Source: Trichinella spiralis (taxonomy: Eukaryota > Nematoda > Enoplea > Trichinellida > Trichinellidae). Taken from it: 64,000 nucleotides of DNA. The stretch is from contig CM012955.1 in the NCBI GenBank assembly GCA_000181795.3, positions 5,376,671 through 5,440,670 on the forward strand. Reading direction: 5' to 3'. Position numbers and translations under genes: made by a program. Below the pieces are notes generated by a model. That model was not told where the DNA came from and did no database searches. It saw only the letters and a list, made by a program, of their open reading frames with translations. Positions 22,706-35,009 of the stretch are shown here, one piece after another (within the stretch, counting starts at the first letter, position 1; every line of letters begins with the position of its first letter).

Positions 22706-24839
22706 TCAGTCGTCCCATTCGTTGTCCTGGTCCGAAGAGGAACCTTCGGATTCGGATCTGCCGAACACGTATTCCATCCGTCGTTTCAAAATTGCCGCCA
22801 CGTCGTGACCCTCCTTGGCCGCGTTGCTTTCCCTCTTCTGCTCTTCTTGGCGATCGACTTTCTTCAGCTGAATGCCCTGCCGAATCGCCTTCAACAAATC
22901 CGACCTCGTGTCGATCACCTCGACCGGCACGCCTGCACTGAATGGAAGAGGCGCTTTAGCCGGACGTGCCGCATCCCCTCCAGCACCAACCGCCTGGCCG
23001 TTGGCAGGCAATGACTGTTGTTGAGAAGAGGGCGGTGGCGGTGGCGGAGGTGGAGGTGGTGGAGGCGGCGGTGGTGGAGGTGGAGGGGGTGGAGGCGGCG
23101 GGGGCAAGGCGTCACTGCTTGCCGGGTTGCCGATGGGGCTTTGGTCGGGGCGCAACGCCACTTCTCCAACGTGGGCAGTTGACAACGGCGGCGGGGGCGG
23201 GGGCAATTCCGGAGAAACCGACTTGACCGCCGTCGGGCGGTGTCCATTTTGAAACTGCTGCCCCATGGGTTCGTCGACCGTGGTTTCGTGGAACTGCCGT
23301 CGTTGGTCGTCTTCTCCGAGGTGCCAGTTTTCCATGCGCACAGTCAGCTCTTGGTCACCATAGTAGCACGGTCGACCGTGAATCGACGACGACTGCACGT
23401 CCAGTGGGTTGGTGGACAACGGCTGACCAGGCGGAAGGGGAGGCGGCTGCGACGGCCTCAGCGGCGACTTGCACGACGAGTACTGGTCGTTGGAAGCTGC
23501 TCCGTTGTTGTTGTCGTTGGTCGGTGGGCACCACCGCCCTGACTGTCCGTACGAATAAGCGGACGACGACTGACCAGTGCCCACCCGAGAAGTGGGCATC
23601 TTCGTCAAGCCCGTCGTCGACTGTTGTCGATCTCGTGCGGTGGTGGTCGTGGTCGACGCGGAAAAATTATAATCCGCCGGCATCCTCGTCGATGAAGTTC
23701 TCGAATCGACCGTCGAATGGATCACCTTTTGTGCACCCGCGTCCAAAGCTGCAACGTCCACGACATGTGCTCTTTGCAAAGCGGACATCTGCTGCTGTTG
23801 CTGCTGCTGGTGGTGGTGGTGATGGAGGTGGTGATGGTGTTGAATAAAATTCTCATTATCAGCAGCAGCAGCAGCAGCAGCAGTAGTGGTAAAAGATGAA
23901 TTTTGTGATAGATGAATGCGTTGTTGTTGATCGGCAAAAATCGGCTCTTCCAACGGAATGTACAAATCGCTGTCAGCATTAGCTAAATTTTTCCTCGACG
24001 TTGCCAAATATGGCGCCGCTTGTTGGCGGCTTTCCAACTGCTCCGTTCGTTTTCTTCCATCATGGACATCTTTCAATTTGGCATTCTAAAAACGAGACTA
24101 GAAACATGAACAAAACAACAATCTGAACAGATCAAGTGCTTCTTCACCGCTTTGGTCGCCCTCTTCGCATTATCGCCATTGCCCAACATCTCGCAACGCC
24201 ACAGTTCGAAAAAATAATCCGGATCGGTGTAGAATTTCATCGCGCTCTTGCCGTCATCTCTGCCGATCGAAATAAAGAAAATTATGCAAATTTAACCAGG
24301 ATCAAAATTCAACTGCACTGTTACCTGAAACAGTCGAGCTTGTCAAGACGAGGAGGCGGACAACAGCGCTGGTAACGCAAGCCCATGGCCGTCGGCATGG
24401 TGTGTCGACTGAGCGACTGTTGGTCAATTAACGGTTTGCTTTTGAACGGCTTGCGCAAGTAGAAACTGCGAATCGAAGCTAGCAAATTGAACAACAAACA
24501 AAAAATAAAACGATCATTGAACAAATAAACAACAACAACAACAAGTAAACAACAGGGATATTGTGTACTTTCGTCAATGCCGCTGTCCAAGTCGTTCACT
24601 TTTTGGCCAAGCGAATCGAGTCGAGTTTGGAGCAAATTGGTGCGGTGTTCAATTTTAATCAAATCTTTGCTCAATTCGGCAAACAAATCCTCGGCGTGGG
24701 AGCTCAACGAGCCGAGCTGGCGGATCAGATTGGCCAAAGTGCCGTTGGCAATGCACTGGAGCTCTTTGTCACGGACCCCCGACGGTAGCCTGTGCCGGCA
24801 AAGCAACACCGGCGACACTTCGCGTTTCGTCAACGGCAT
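22706..24839 (-). CDS. WASF: SCAR/WAVE actin-nucleation promoting factor, four coding exons
   Basis: Minus-strand exons 24839-24569, 24478-24325, 24259-24148 and 24085-22706 join to about 638 aa. WAVE proteins work in the WAVE regulatory complex downstream of Rac and activate Arp2/3. Seen in order: N-terminal SCAR homology domain starting MPLTKREVSPVLL with LANLIRQLGSLS and KFYTDPDYFFELW (to residue about 180); a long low-complexity middle with Ala, His and Gln runs; Pro-rich segments including about 25 consecutive prolines (ending near residue 531); a WH2 motif SDLLKAIRQGIQLKKV (about 574-589); a central helix VAAILKRRMEYVF; and an acidic tail ending DNEWDD with the conserved Trp. The start is fixed by the family's MPL start and by an in-frame absence of an upstream ATG. 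The 5' UTR continues to an acceptor at 24937; a separate upstream exon is likely at 27583-27637. All key domains are present. Confidence 0.95.
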
Positions 24840-24936
24840 CTCGACCACGACAATCCAACCATACTGTACTACTACTGTGGCCACGCTGTTATTTGCCCTC
24901 TGTCCAGTCTTTTAAATTCCAACAATCACAATTGCC
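24840..24936 (-). other. 5' UTR part of the SCAR first coding exon
   Basis: On the minus strand TTTTTCATCTCAG ends at 24937 and is followed by 97 nt of leader before the ATG at 24839. The acceptor implies a spliced upstream leader or trans-splicing. Confidence 0.55.
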
Positions 24937-27582
24937 CTGAGATGAAAAAACAAACAAATAAATAAATACATTTCCCAGCCGTTCAACAACAACAACAACA
25001 ACGATAATTTTTCACTGTGACATCATTGCCAATAAGAACAACTCAACTGATCACATAATATCAGTAAGAAAAATAATTAAATGAATCGTTACACTGATAA
25101 AATTCAAAAATTCGTTTTTCAAACAGAAAAAAGAATAACAATTAAAATACTCGCATCAATTTTGCTCGGTGTTTTCTGTTCTGTTTGTTTAAATTCATTT
25201 CCATTGCAAGTGATTCATCGATCGACAGGAAAAAAATTAAAAACTGAACAACTGCTTTTGAAAAAAAAGATTTTTTCAAAATTTATAAACACAAATCGTC
25301 CAATAATAAAATATTCGCTCTTTCCCACGAAATAATTGCATAATGTAGAAAAAATAGCTCAACAAAAATTAAAGTCGATCAAAAAGAAGATAAAAAAACT
25401 TCCAAATTCTCTACCAACACACAAATACTTGCATGCATGCATGTAGACGTCCATACGTACACAAGCAGAATAGAGCTTTCTGGGCAAAATATGAAAAGTG
25501 AACAACGCGCAAATGCGAGCAAATGTCAAAAGGGGGTTTTCGGGGGAAAATAAAGAAAAAGAAGAAATTATCATTATATAACCCAAAGCAACGACGGTTC
25601 TCTACTTCAAACAGTGCACAACCGCGTCACGTAAAAAACTGAATGAACTTTTTAACTGTTGCCAGTGAACAATTGTCGACAAACAACAATACTGAAACGC
25701 TTCAGAGCGGCTGTTTACTTCCCATTTGTCACGCAAGAAACAACGTTCTTCTTCTACCCTGTGCAAATTTTGAATTGATCACCAAACTCTCATCATACTG
25801 TAAATTCCACTGAGACGCTCGACGCGCAGTTGCACGGTAAATTAATTGAAGAAAGAAAAAACAACCAGTAAATTGTTCTTGATTATCGTTTTACACAATT
25901 CCATCCTAACCCAATGCAAAACATACAAGAAAAGAAAAAAAAATATCTTCAGTCGATTTTGCAATTTGTGCAAACAAAACAAACAGTTCGTGCGAATAAA
26001 AGCAGTACCAATTCAGTTTTCTTTTTCGAACAGTTGAACAGAAAAACGAAGGGAAATTTTTCAAATTTAACACAACACAACGCAACACAAAACACTTCGG
26101 CGATCAACATTACTAGTTGACAATGATCGAAAAAAATTAATTAAAAAACTGAATAAAAAAAATACCCGCATGCGAACAAACATGACACCGACGCGCAGCA
26201 CAATGCCTAACAAACCTTCTGCATTTATTCTTTCGGGGTCAAGGAAAACCAAAAAAAAAACAGAAAAAAATTCCCCCTCCGCCTCCACCCAATTGGAAAT
26301 CAAAATAATCCTCCTGGATTAAGTTTTGGCTTTTTTCACTTCATTTTGTGACAATTTTGCTGCAATTAATGAAATTTTCCCTTTTTCCCGTCAAAAATAA
26401 CTTATCAATAATCAAACAACAACTGTTGAACCTTCATTTTTTCAAAAAACAAAATGACAAAAAACAACAACAAAATTCGACAAATGTAACATACTTATAT
26501 TCCAACAAAGATGCAGCTGTTTTTGAAATACGTCCAAAACTGCTTCTTTTGAATGATTCAACTGCACAAATAGGTGCATACCACGCACTTCAGAAATTCA
26601 CCAACAGGTCACGGCAAACATTGATTGCTACGCAGAAAAAGAAACAACTTCAAACGATAATCAGTAATTTTAAAAAACTGTAAAATGTTACAATTTATAC
26701 ATATTAAACTAAACTAACACTGTTTTTCCGTTTTCCATTTAATCTTGGGTAAAAAGAGCAAAAAACCACATATCCCAAGCAAAAATTCCCGTTTGCAACA
26801 CGGCATAACACATAAATTACAGCAGAATTGAATTTACAAACTCACAAACTGAACAAAAACCATTCATTATAATAATATCTTACAATACATCAACTGATTC
26901 ACATTAAAATGTAAGGTGCAAAAATAGACGACAAATAAACAACAGCTTTTATATTTAATGGATCATTCTCGAAACGCTGAACAACACAACTATAATATGA
27001 TGCACAAGTGTTCAAATTCGAAACGACAAATAATACAAAACAAATAACTTTTCAACTAAGGCACTTGCACAGATTTTGAAATGCTCAATTCAAGACAATG
27101 AACAATTTCTGTTAGTAAATGCAAAATGTGATAAACAAAAATGTCATACTGTAGACAATTTTGGACAAGTACCCACAATTTATTTAGAATAAAATGCAAA
27201 ATTAATAAAATCAAAATAAAAAATCAACTGATAACAAAATCATAAAAAATTTTCATATACATAAAAAGGAAATAAATGCAATTTTTCAATTGTCAGAAAG
27301 TACAACTTACTGTAATTACTTTGAAAGTATTACAGCACAAGTAAATGCAAGGAAGGGGGGTCAATTTCGGGAACAATATTCACCACGCTTTCTTATTGGT
27401 CGCTGCGAGCACTACCTCATTGGACGCTCGTCGCAATTGATTGTATTCGCTGAGCAGTTTTTTCAAGAATTACCAATCAAAAAACGAACTGAACAACCAA
27501 TAAAAAAACCCGGCCAAAACTGTTTTTGAAATTGACCAAATCAGTTTGACTAATATACAAAATTTGCATTTATAACACTCAC
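24937..27582. other. probable first intron of SCAR, AT-rich
   Basis: No supported coding sequence; short frames here are made of A-rich low complexity. Between 27395 and 27501 there are four CCAAT boxes in both orientations (ATTGG at 27395 and 27419, CCAAT at 27473 and 27497), which could mark an alternative promoter. Confidence 0.45.
27395..27501. promoter_or_regulatory. cluster of four CCAAT boxes
   Basis: ATTGG at 27395-27399 and 27419-27423 and CCAAT at 27473-27477 and 27497-27501, in a locally GC-richer patch; another ATTGG follows at 27604. Such clustering is typical of NF-Y-bound promoters. It would serve SCAR (minus) or the putative gene at 27917 (plus). Chance occurrence of single pentamers is common, so the spacing is the main argument. 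Confidence 0.35.
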
Positions 27583-27637
27583 CTGAGACTATATCACAAA
27601 ATTTATTGGAATTTATCGGAAGAGTTCACGGCATCGT
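27583..27637 (-). other. probable non-coding 5' exon of SCAR
   Basis: The minus strand shows TTTTTTACTGCAG|ACGATG... and ...TAGTCTCAG|GTGAGTG, both close to consensus, enclosing 55 nt with a two-codon ATG CCG TGA frame. Same strand as SCAR, whose first coding exon has an unpaired acceptor at 24937. The pairing is an inference. Confidence 0.45.
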
Positions 27638-27916
27638 CTGCAGTAAAAAACAACATGGAAAACTTTTTCTGATATAAATAATTTTTAACTTTTAATTTCA
27701 AAACATCACACAATAATATAATAATTAAAATTTTGATCAATAAAAAAGCCAAAGCACTAATAATTCTTTTATTTAGTCTTTGTTTGTTATTTCCTGAATA
27801 AATGACAGTTACCAGGATATCATACCTGCTAACCAGTTCTACACTTTTGTAGAGATTGCTACCGTAATAAATTCTGACGTGTCCGTCAGTTTTTCAACGC
27901 ATCGCGGCATGAAACC

Positions 27917-28492
27917 ATGGATCATAACGCTATGCTCTTGTTTTTATATACTTATACATTGATGGCATTTCTTCGAGCAGTATTAAACTTATTCAGTAAA
28001 AGAAAATTTTCTTTTACTGTTCCGTTCATCACTGTCACGGTGGCTGATATCCCTGAGTTGCGTCTTGCAGCAAATTATTGCAGCGGAATGTCCTTTACGT
28101 GTAAAGGCAGAGCGTGCAAATTGAAATATGCCAGTAAATGGGTGAAATGCTGGTGATGTTCCAAAGTATGTGATGAATGTTTTGAATGTGTTCTTTGTTA
28201 TTAACAATTAGTCTGTTTTGCTGTAGGACAAGCAGGGGTGCGAGGGAGCCACCAATTTGGACCTGACAATTGCGCAAAAGCAGAGACTTCACGTGGAAAC
28301 TTGCCCAGTGGATCAACACTAGGCATACAAAATGGAAAAAAGGCGATATCAAAAAACCGACGTGCGGAAGAAATGAAATCCATCCCCGCTATATATGATG
28401 AAGCTGCCGCTGCATCGACTGAGTCATCAACATCAGGCAATTTTCCACCATTCAGACGGATGAGAAGCATGATGTACAGTCAGCAAAAATAG
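27917..28492 (+). CDS. putative two-exon gene of unknown function, about 160 aa
   Basis: Exon 1 27917-28133 (ATG, donor GCCA|GTAAATG) and exon 2 28227-28492 (acceptor TTTTGCTGTAG, stop TAG) join in frame. The N-terminal part has a hydrophobic stretch (AMLLFLYTYTLMAFLRAVL) that could be a signal anchor, followed by a region with three cysteines and a basic C-terminal half ending FRRMRSMMYSQQK. No family recognised. The last part of exon 2 is repeated just downstream (28542-28648). A minus-strand frame 28201-28470 of similar length overlaps. Support is only the open frame and plausible splice sites. Confidence 0.3.
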
Positions 28493-28648
28493 ACCAAACC
28501 ACAGTGAACGGGCGAAACTCTCCTCCATTTACATGTGCAATCAGGCAGTTTTCCACCATATAGATGGGTGAGAAGCACTATGTATAATCAGCAAAAATAG
28601 ACCAAACCACAGTGAACGGGCGAAACTCTCCTCCATTTACATGTGCAC
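28434..28648. repeat. tandem duplication, two copies of a 108-bp unit
   Basis: 28434-28541 and 28542-28648 align with about ten mismatches; both contain CCAAACCACAGTGAACGGGC. The unit starts inside the last part of the putative gene at 27917-28492. A third, more diverged segment (about 28688-28760) resembles the sequence just before copy 1 (about 28371-28435), so the original duplicated unit was longer than 108 bp. Confidence 0.88.
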
Positions 28649-28760
28649 GTGCGAAGTTGTCGATCGTCACTTAGTCGATTGATCGAAGATGTATAATCCA
28701 TCCCTGGGATTTATGATAAAGAAGTCACAGCCGCCTCCGCTGAGCCATCATCGTCACTTC

Positions 28761-30098
28761 CGATACCCACAGGTGCAACAAGTTACCTCAGACTTACGAT
28801 AAATCATTAGAAAGAAGAACTTTTACCAGCAATTAAGAGGTCGTAATCTGGTGTAGCGTTTCTCCTGTTGAAATGAGTTCACTCATCGTTTGTTCACACA
28901 ATTTCCGCCCCCTATTTTTGATTGGCTGTTCACTAGTAGGCTTACTGCGTTAAATACTAATTGAACGAATGACTAAGGCAGTTTCATTTGCTGTTCTGCT
29001 TTTATCTGTTATTAAATGATTGTTGTTTATCAAAATTTGAATAAATCTGAGTGTCTGCAACTGACTTGCGTTATATGAGTATGCGTAATCATCATTTTTA
29101 TTATTCATTATTCAAACAGTTATTAGACTTCCTGTTTGAAGTTGTTTTCATATGCGTAGTTTTTACTTGTCATAACGTGTTCTTCGAAGCATAAAGCGAT
29201 TGTGAATATTTTGTGTTATGCTGCAAACTGCAGTGATATTTTACATTCATTTGTTCTTAAATTATGTTCTTAATAAAATTTCCACATTTTCACATTTTAC
29301 TAATGACAAGCCATTTTTTCAACTATTAAATTGATTTTGTAATTTTATTTGTTGAAATTTATGCTGATCAGCCCGTAATATATTGCACAAAAAAGGTTTC
29401 TGCTATTTATTGTATACGCCTGAACTTCATGCAAATATGTAATATGCACTGATTCATTTTACAACGGCAAACAAATGTGAACTATATTACAGTATATTAC
29501 AACTATATTAGATTCATATTGTTTTCAAATTTTTTCATTCCTTTATTGCTATGTTATAGCAAAAATTAATCATTTTCTCATCATTAGGTGAAAATAGCTG
29601 CAATTCAGTTTTAATTGTCATATTCAACTTGATTCAAGTTTAATTTTGCAATGCAGGATTTTTAGAGCACCAGACTTTTGGCTGTGCTATGTTCGTCAAA
29701 AGTCACTTATTTGCGTTAACTCTCATAGACTCATATTTACAAAGCTTCCGAAAAAGCAATTATACTAAGATATTAGAATTATATTGAAACGCAGCAACAG
29801 AGAAAAATGTACCATGAATTGCATCACTGATTCATTTATAAACACAAATGTACTTTTGCTATACTCGATATAGAGAATACAAATATTTGCATACGTATAT
29901 TAAAACTGTTTCAGCTATTATAGAAGCTATTTCTGAAATCTTTGCTGTGTTTAGTAAAATACTTTCGTCCTCAACAACTGTACTTTGAAGAATGCATGAC
30001 TATTTGTGAGAAGGCCATATTTTCAACGTTTCCGTCATCTGAAAAAATGTGCACATCCCATTTTATGCTCAAATAAACTAGCAACTTGTGTTTTGAAG
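28761..30098. other. AT-rich intergenic region, no supported gene
   Basis: Nothing recognisable; presumably includes the 3' UTR of the ING-like gene, for which I did not find an unambiguous AATAAA. Confidence 0.5.
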
Positions 30099-31948
30099 TT
30101 AATGGTGTCTCGGCACAGATGGACTATTTCCACGACATTCAGGACAGTACCATTTGCCAGGTGGTGAATAGGTTAGACCAACACATGTCCAGTGTAACCA
30201 CTTGTAGGTGCAATCATCATTGTCACAGGCTACCATTTTATCATCGAAATCCTTAAAATAAATTTCAGTCTTGAGCATCATATCTGATTGGATAAAATAG
30301 TATTACAAATATTTTGCGAATCTGTGCGCAATTAACATTAATAACATAAGCATGAAAATGTTACCAAATTTTCCAATGCATTCAACGAAAAAATGTTAAA
30401 CATATAACCAGTAACGTGAAATAACTTGCTTTCATGCAGAAACAATATATAGTATCATCTTGCGTCTCTTCCGTTAACACACAAGTATCGTCGGTTACAT
30501 CTGAATCAGCAATAGAAGATCGCTTTCCTCCTCGGCAACTTCCACGTCCTCGGCCACGGCCTTTTTTTGCCTGCCGTCCCCTTTTTGATGGTTGATACTT
30601 TCCTGATGACTGGTTATTTTTTCGAGAATATCTGCTTCCTTTTGGTCGGCCTCGTCCTGAGGGCCGGCCTCTTGCGCGTGGTCTACCCACAGGTGCTACG
30701 CAAGGTAATGTTGGCGATGTTTTTATCTTTTCTGAGGCTTCTGATAAGCGTAGCTGTTGTTCCTGTTGCTCTTCTGAAACATATTTTCCTTGAATTAGTT
30801 ATTAATAGTAAATCCCCTTATTCCCATGATTTAACTGCTGAAACATTTAGTGAAGATAATTGATGAATGCTAAATAGCAGAAACTACTTATTACATGCTG
30901 TAAAGATTAAGCAAAAGCTTTATTACGATAATAGATTTTAATTTATCAAAAAAATTGCTTCTCAATCACTTTAGCTCAGATTAAAGCTAATAAGAGGATC
31001 AAATGATGATCAGCAACCTGCAGTTTGCAAATTAATAACTGTTTGTGCCTGTATAAGAGAATTCTTCTAATCGACCAAAATGAATACCAGAATTTTACAG
31101 CAGTATCAACAATTTAATGTAAATAAAAATATCAGAAGATAATTCCAGATCAAAGATTATATAATATTAAAATAAAGAAATCCACTGGTACAGCAACTTC
31201 AACTTTTGTTACTAACGGTTCAGTTTAAGTTATAATTATGCTGCTGAAACATCATCACAATCAAAGTTCTCTTTAATTAATCACAGACAATCAATATTAT
31301 TTAAATAAATTTTACAATTGTCTACAAATTTTCCCTAATGGCTTGAGGTCATTTTGTGAATTACCGTGAGCTACTTAAAAGCTTATAACTAAAATCTTAA
31401 AAGTATGATGTAAGAAAAAATTTGAATACTTTTTACAGCATATTCATAATCTTCGGAATATTTTCTAATGACAGATTGCATTTCATAAGCAATATTTAAC
31501 TTTCTTGAATTAAAATAGTCCAGCTCTGTCATAAATGCATGAAACTGTCGCATTGCTTCCTCGGATTGCTTGTCGATTGTTGAAGTTGCATGTTTCTTAT
31601 GAGCTTCCCTTAGGAAGGCTAAATAAAAAAAAACTAAGTCGAACACACACATGAACTTATCAATATTTTATTTTAATCCAACTGTCGAGCTCAGTGTTCA
31701 GATGAGCAATGTGTTCCATATAAGTAGAAAGCAGCAAAGGCAATGACCCAAAGGTATTAACAAACAGTTTATAAGAAACAGTGAGATCTGCATTGTCAAA
31801 ATCAGGACTACCATTCTTAAATTAATCTTATTCTGTATGCAGTTCAAATATTATAAAAAACAAAGCATACTTCAAATTTTATCACGTCATTATCATCATC
31901 CAGTGAAAAATCAGTCAGCCCTGCATAATCCTCTTGATTTTCTGCCAT
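30099..31948 (-). CDS. ING-like PHD-finger chromatin protein with AT-hook-like motifs, five exons
   Basis: Minus-strand exons 31948-31871, 31815-31683, 31618-31430, 30773-30430 and 30251-30099 join to about 298 aa. ING proteins bind trimethylated H3K4 through a C-terminal PHD finger and recruit acetyltransferase or deacetylase complexes. The PHD is complete: Cys244, Cys246, Cys257, Cys262, His268, Cys271, Cys284, Cys287, with [15 protein letters not shown] as in ING1-5. The N-terminal region has the coiled-coil layout of ING ([19 protein letters not shown], then a Lys/Glu-rich helix) but is divergent. The middle is very basic, with [17 protein letters not shown] resembling AT-hooks and GRGRGRG. 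Intron 4 starts with GC (AAA|GCAAGTT); the PHD Cys spacing is only correct if this GC donor is used. An acceptor-like TTTTTTATTACAG lies about 26 nt upstream of the ATG. Confidence 0.9.
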
Positions 31949-33150
31949 TTTATAACAAACACAACAATGAAAATCTGTAATAAAAAAGAGCGTAGATAAA
32001 TTTAATACAAAACATAAAAGAGTCTTGCCGTCAACTTTTACTGCAGCATCAGTAATAGTGCAGTTCTGAAAAACGTTTCAGTCAAAAGCGCATGCAACTG
32101 CATAATCGTGATAATTCCACAGTAACCAAAAGCTAAAAACTGAACTTTCTATATATTTTTCAGGTCATACTATAGGAATGTACTGTGAGAGTATGAACGG
32201 TTCTAACACTTATAAAATTTTCTATCATCAAAATCAACTTTTGCTTTTGCGGCATATTTCCAGTCGATCAGTTCATGAAATCCCATGACATAGTTTAGAG
32301 TGCCACACGTTAATGAAATTCTATTATAATGTATCACGTTTTAAACAAGAAAGCGACAGATTAAAAAATAGCCTTTCTCAATAATAATGTGAGGCAGAAG
32401 AAAAGAAATGTAAGTGCCGTTGTATATATCTATTCTATTCTGTTCATAATAAATAACTCGCAGGTGAAATTGATTAATCATCTGATTGGATATTGGTTAA
32501 TTTTCAATGATCCAGCAAACTTACATTTCTCCTTATTGCTACAGGTACATCATATAAATGAATTTTCAAAAAAGCAAAGCAGTTACGCACAGTACATTTA
32601 TAATTGCTTCATAAATGATATTTGAGTAACATAACTGAAGTATTCCATTTCTATAGGTTCAATGGGTGAAGCAAATAATCATAATTACATATCCTTTTGT
32701 ATTAAAGCAGTGAAGAAATTCAGATGATTTCTTTGAAATTTCAATTACACTATGCAATGAATACGTCAACTTTGCAAAAAAACAAGAGGGACTTTATCAT
32801 GCGGAGAAACTGTGATGGATAATGACAACAGTCATATATGATGATATTCAATTCAATATTGAAATATGAAACTTTATTAGTAGAAATTTTCAGTTCAAAT
32901 TAAAAGAATTATTATAAAGTTAAAAAATAAATTTCTATGTCAAAAATTCAGCATGTTAAAGTTTCAGTTATTAATAAATCTACATTGCTTAAAGCAACTG
33001 AATTTTTCCAAGAATTATCTACCTGTAAAGCGAATGGAATTCCTAAATTGGCATTTTAATTAATAGCGTTACGTTAAACAAAATTATAAATGACAGTATT
33101 ATAAACAATTATAATTATAAATGATTATTCAGCTTTGTTTTTTAATTTTT
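31949..33150. other. intergenic, upstream of the ING-like gene
   Basis: Acceptor-like site 26 nt before the ING-like ATG; no clear promoter elements. A 78-codon plus-strand frame at 32389-32625 is AT-biased and unsupported. Confidence 0.45.
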
Positions 33151-33269
33151 ATTTTAGATTTAATCAAAGAATAAAGCACTTGCAATGTGCCCACTTTACC
33201 AAAACACATGTATAGAAACAAAAACAAAAACTGAAAATATTCGACAAAAAAGAAACAAAATTCATTACC

Positions 33270-33520
33270 ACAGAAGTGAAACAAACTCCATACAGTTTAT
33301 AAATCCCACACAGTTCTGTATTGTGCCTCAAGTCCATGTAGCAAGCATAGGATGAAATAATGGAAATTAATTCTGTTTGCATGATTGCTGATGAACCATT
33401 TGCACAACATGATGTGGAATGTGAACAACTTTTTTTACAGTCACTTGGAGATACTCTCATTTTTTTGTTTAAAAATTTCATACCAGCCAAGACAACTTCA
33501 TTATGCTATTTTGTTGCATA
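33270..33520 (-). CDS. possible cysteine-rich exon of an unidentified gene
   Basis: A minus-strand open segment runs from an acceptor-like CAACAAAATAG to a donor-like TCTGTG|GTAATGAA. It encodes about 80 residues with seven cysteines (SPSDCKKSCSHSTSCCANG... ELCGIYKLYGVCFTSV). Codon use is less A/T-biased than the surroundings. No family recognised and no partner exon found. It may be chance. Confidence 0.3.
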
Positions 33521-33529
33521 AGCATTCAG

Positions 33530-35000
33530 CGTCAGTACTCCATTGATCAGTTCCATTTATCTTGGTCAGTTTTGAATACCAAATTAAACGCCTCAGCAGG
33601 AATTTTCAGTTTGTCCAAATTTATTTGTACTTTGGATCAAATCATTATTGCCTAACAGCTTTTTGGACTAGCAATTTATCATAAAAAAGTAGAAATGATA
33701 GGATTTATTTTATAATACTTTAAGCAGTGCTCATCAAAGCAACAAATAAAAACCTCACTAATAAAGCTCGATTTTCTGATTTTCATCCGTTGAATAATAA
33801 AGCATTTCTGTTTTTATCAGTTTTACGAACGCACAATTATTTGCTCTCTTTAATTATCAGTTTAAATCAACAAAACGAAAATTTGCATGCAATCATTGGA
33901 ATGCATGAATATTGTTTACTTTCAGAGATTGATTGCAAATAATGCACGCTAATAGTATGCAGTGAGTGCAGCTTTGTGTTTTCACTAAAAAGCAAAACGA
34001 ACATTAAAAAAATCCATTTCATTTTTATTTATATAAACTGTTTTTTCCTTTTCACAACTATACAAAAAGAAAGTAGAAAATTCTGAGTAACTTGAGTTTT
34101 TGATCTATTACTAATCTCATTCTGATTTATCCTTATATCTGGAAAATTGCCTGACTTTGCAATTTATTTAACATTAAACAACTAAAAATAAATTTACTGT
34201 ACATAATTTATTAAACAAAAAAGCATCAGGTTGAACTTAATTGAAATTTTGAAATTTTTAATCTGGCAACTGCAACACTTGCTGAATGAAGCAATTTACT
34301 AGGCCCCAAATAGCAATAACAGAAAGAGCCAACGCAGTATTGCGCAATAAGATATTCATATTGAATCTCATTCTATATTTGACATTGCACATGCACCTTA
34401 TTATTAATTATATTTTTGCTTCATTATTATTATTACAAGTATTAAAGTTATATTACTCAAAATAATGAATAATTACAATTTATGAAGTGAGAATTTGAAT
34501 ATTTTATCGCTTGCACAGATGAAGTTAGCATTCATTTTCTGAAATAGATAATATTATTCACTCGTTCTCATCATTATGAGAATTAGTCAAATAATAGTAG
34601 GTGTTTCTTGTTTCCTTATTATGTAAAAATTTCTTTATTATTTATGCAATTTAAGATTGTGTTTTCAAGCAGATATTTTTATTTTATTATTAAAAGTTAG
34701 AAAAATCACACAACTAGATATATGAAAAAGTGAAGTATTTGCTCCATAGAAATGAGTAACAAAAAAATCAAATTAATTCTTCAGATGTGCTGAAAATGTG
34801 TTCAAAATGACAAATGAGGATGGGGTTGTCAATCTTCATCTTTCGATTTACATGATGCAATTTCCTTTCGTTCACAGACCATTTTTATAAATTGAATCAT
34901 TCATAATTGAGGTGGATGTTTTCAAAAAAATGGTTTTGAAAAAGATATTTTAATTACATTATTAGCTGCTAAAAACCTCTGAGTTATTTACACTAAATAC
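33530..35000. other. AT-rich intergenic region, no supported gene
   Basis: I see no coding or structural feature. Confidence 0.5.
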
Positions 35001-35009
35001 TGTAAACAT

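Noticed and set aside
22966-23847. Long plus-strand open frames opposite SCAR exon 4
   Set aside because: They are antisense to proline, histidine and glutamine codon runs; the minus strand carries clear SCAR domains.
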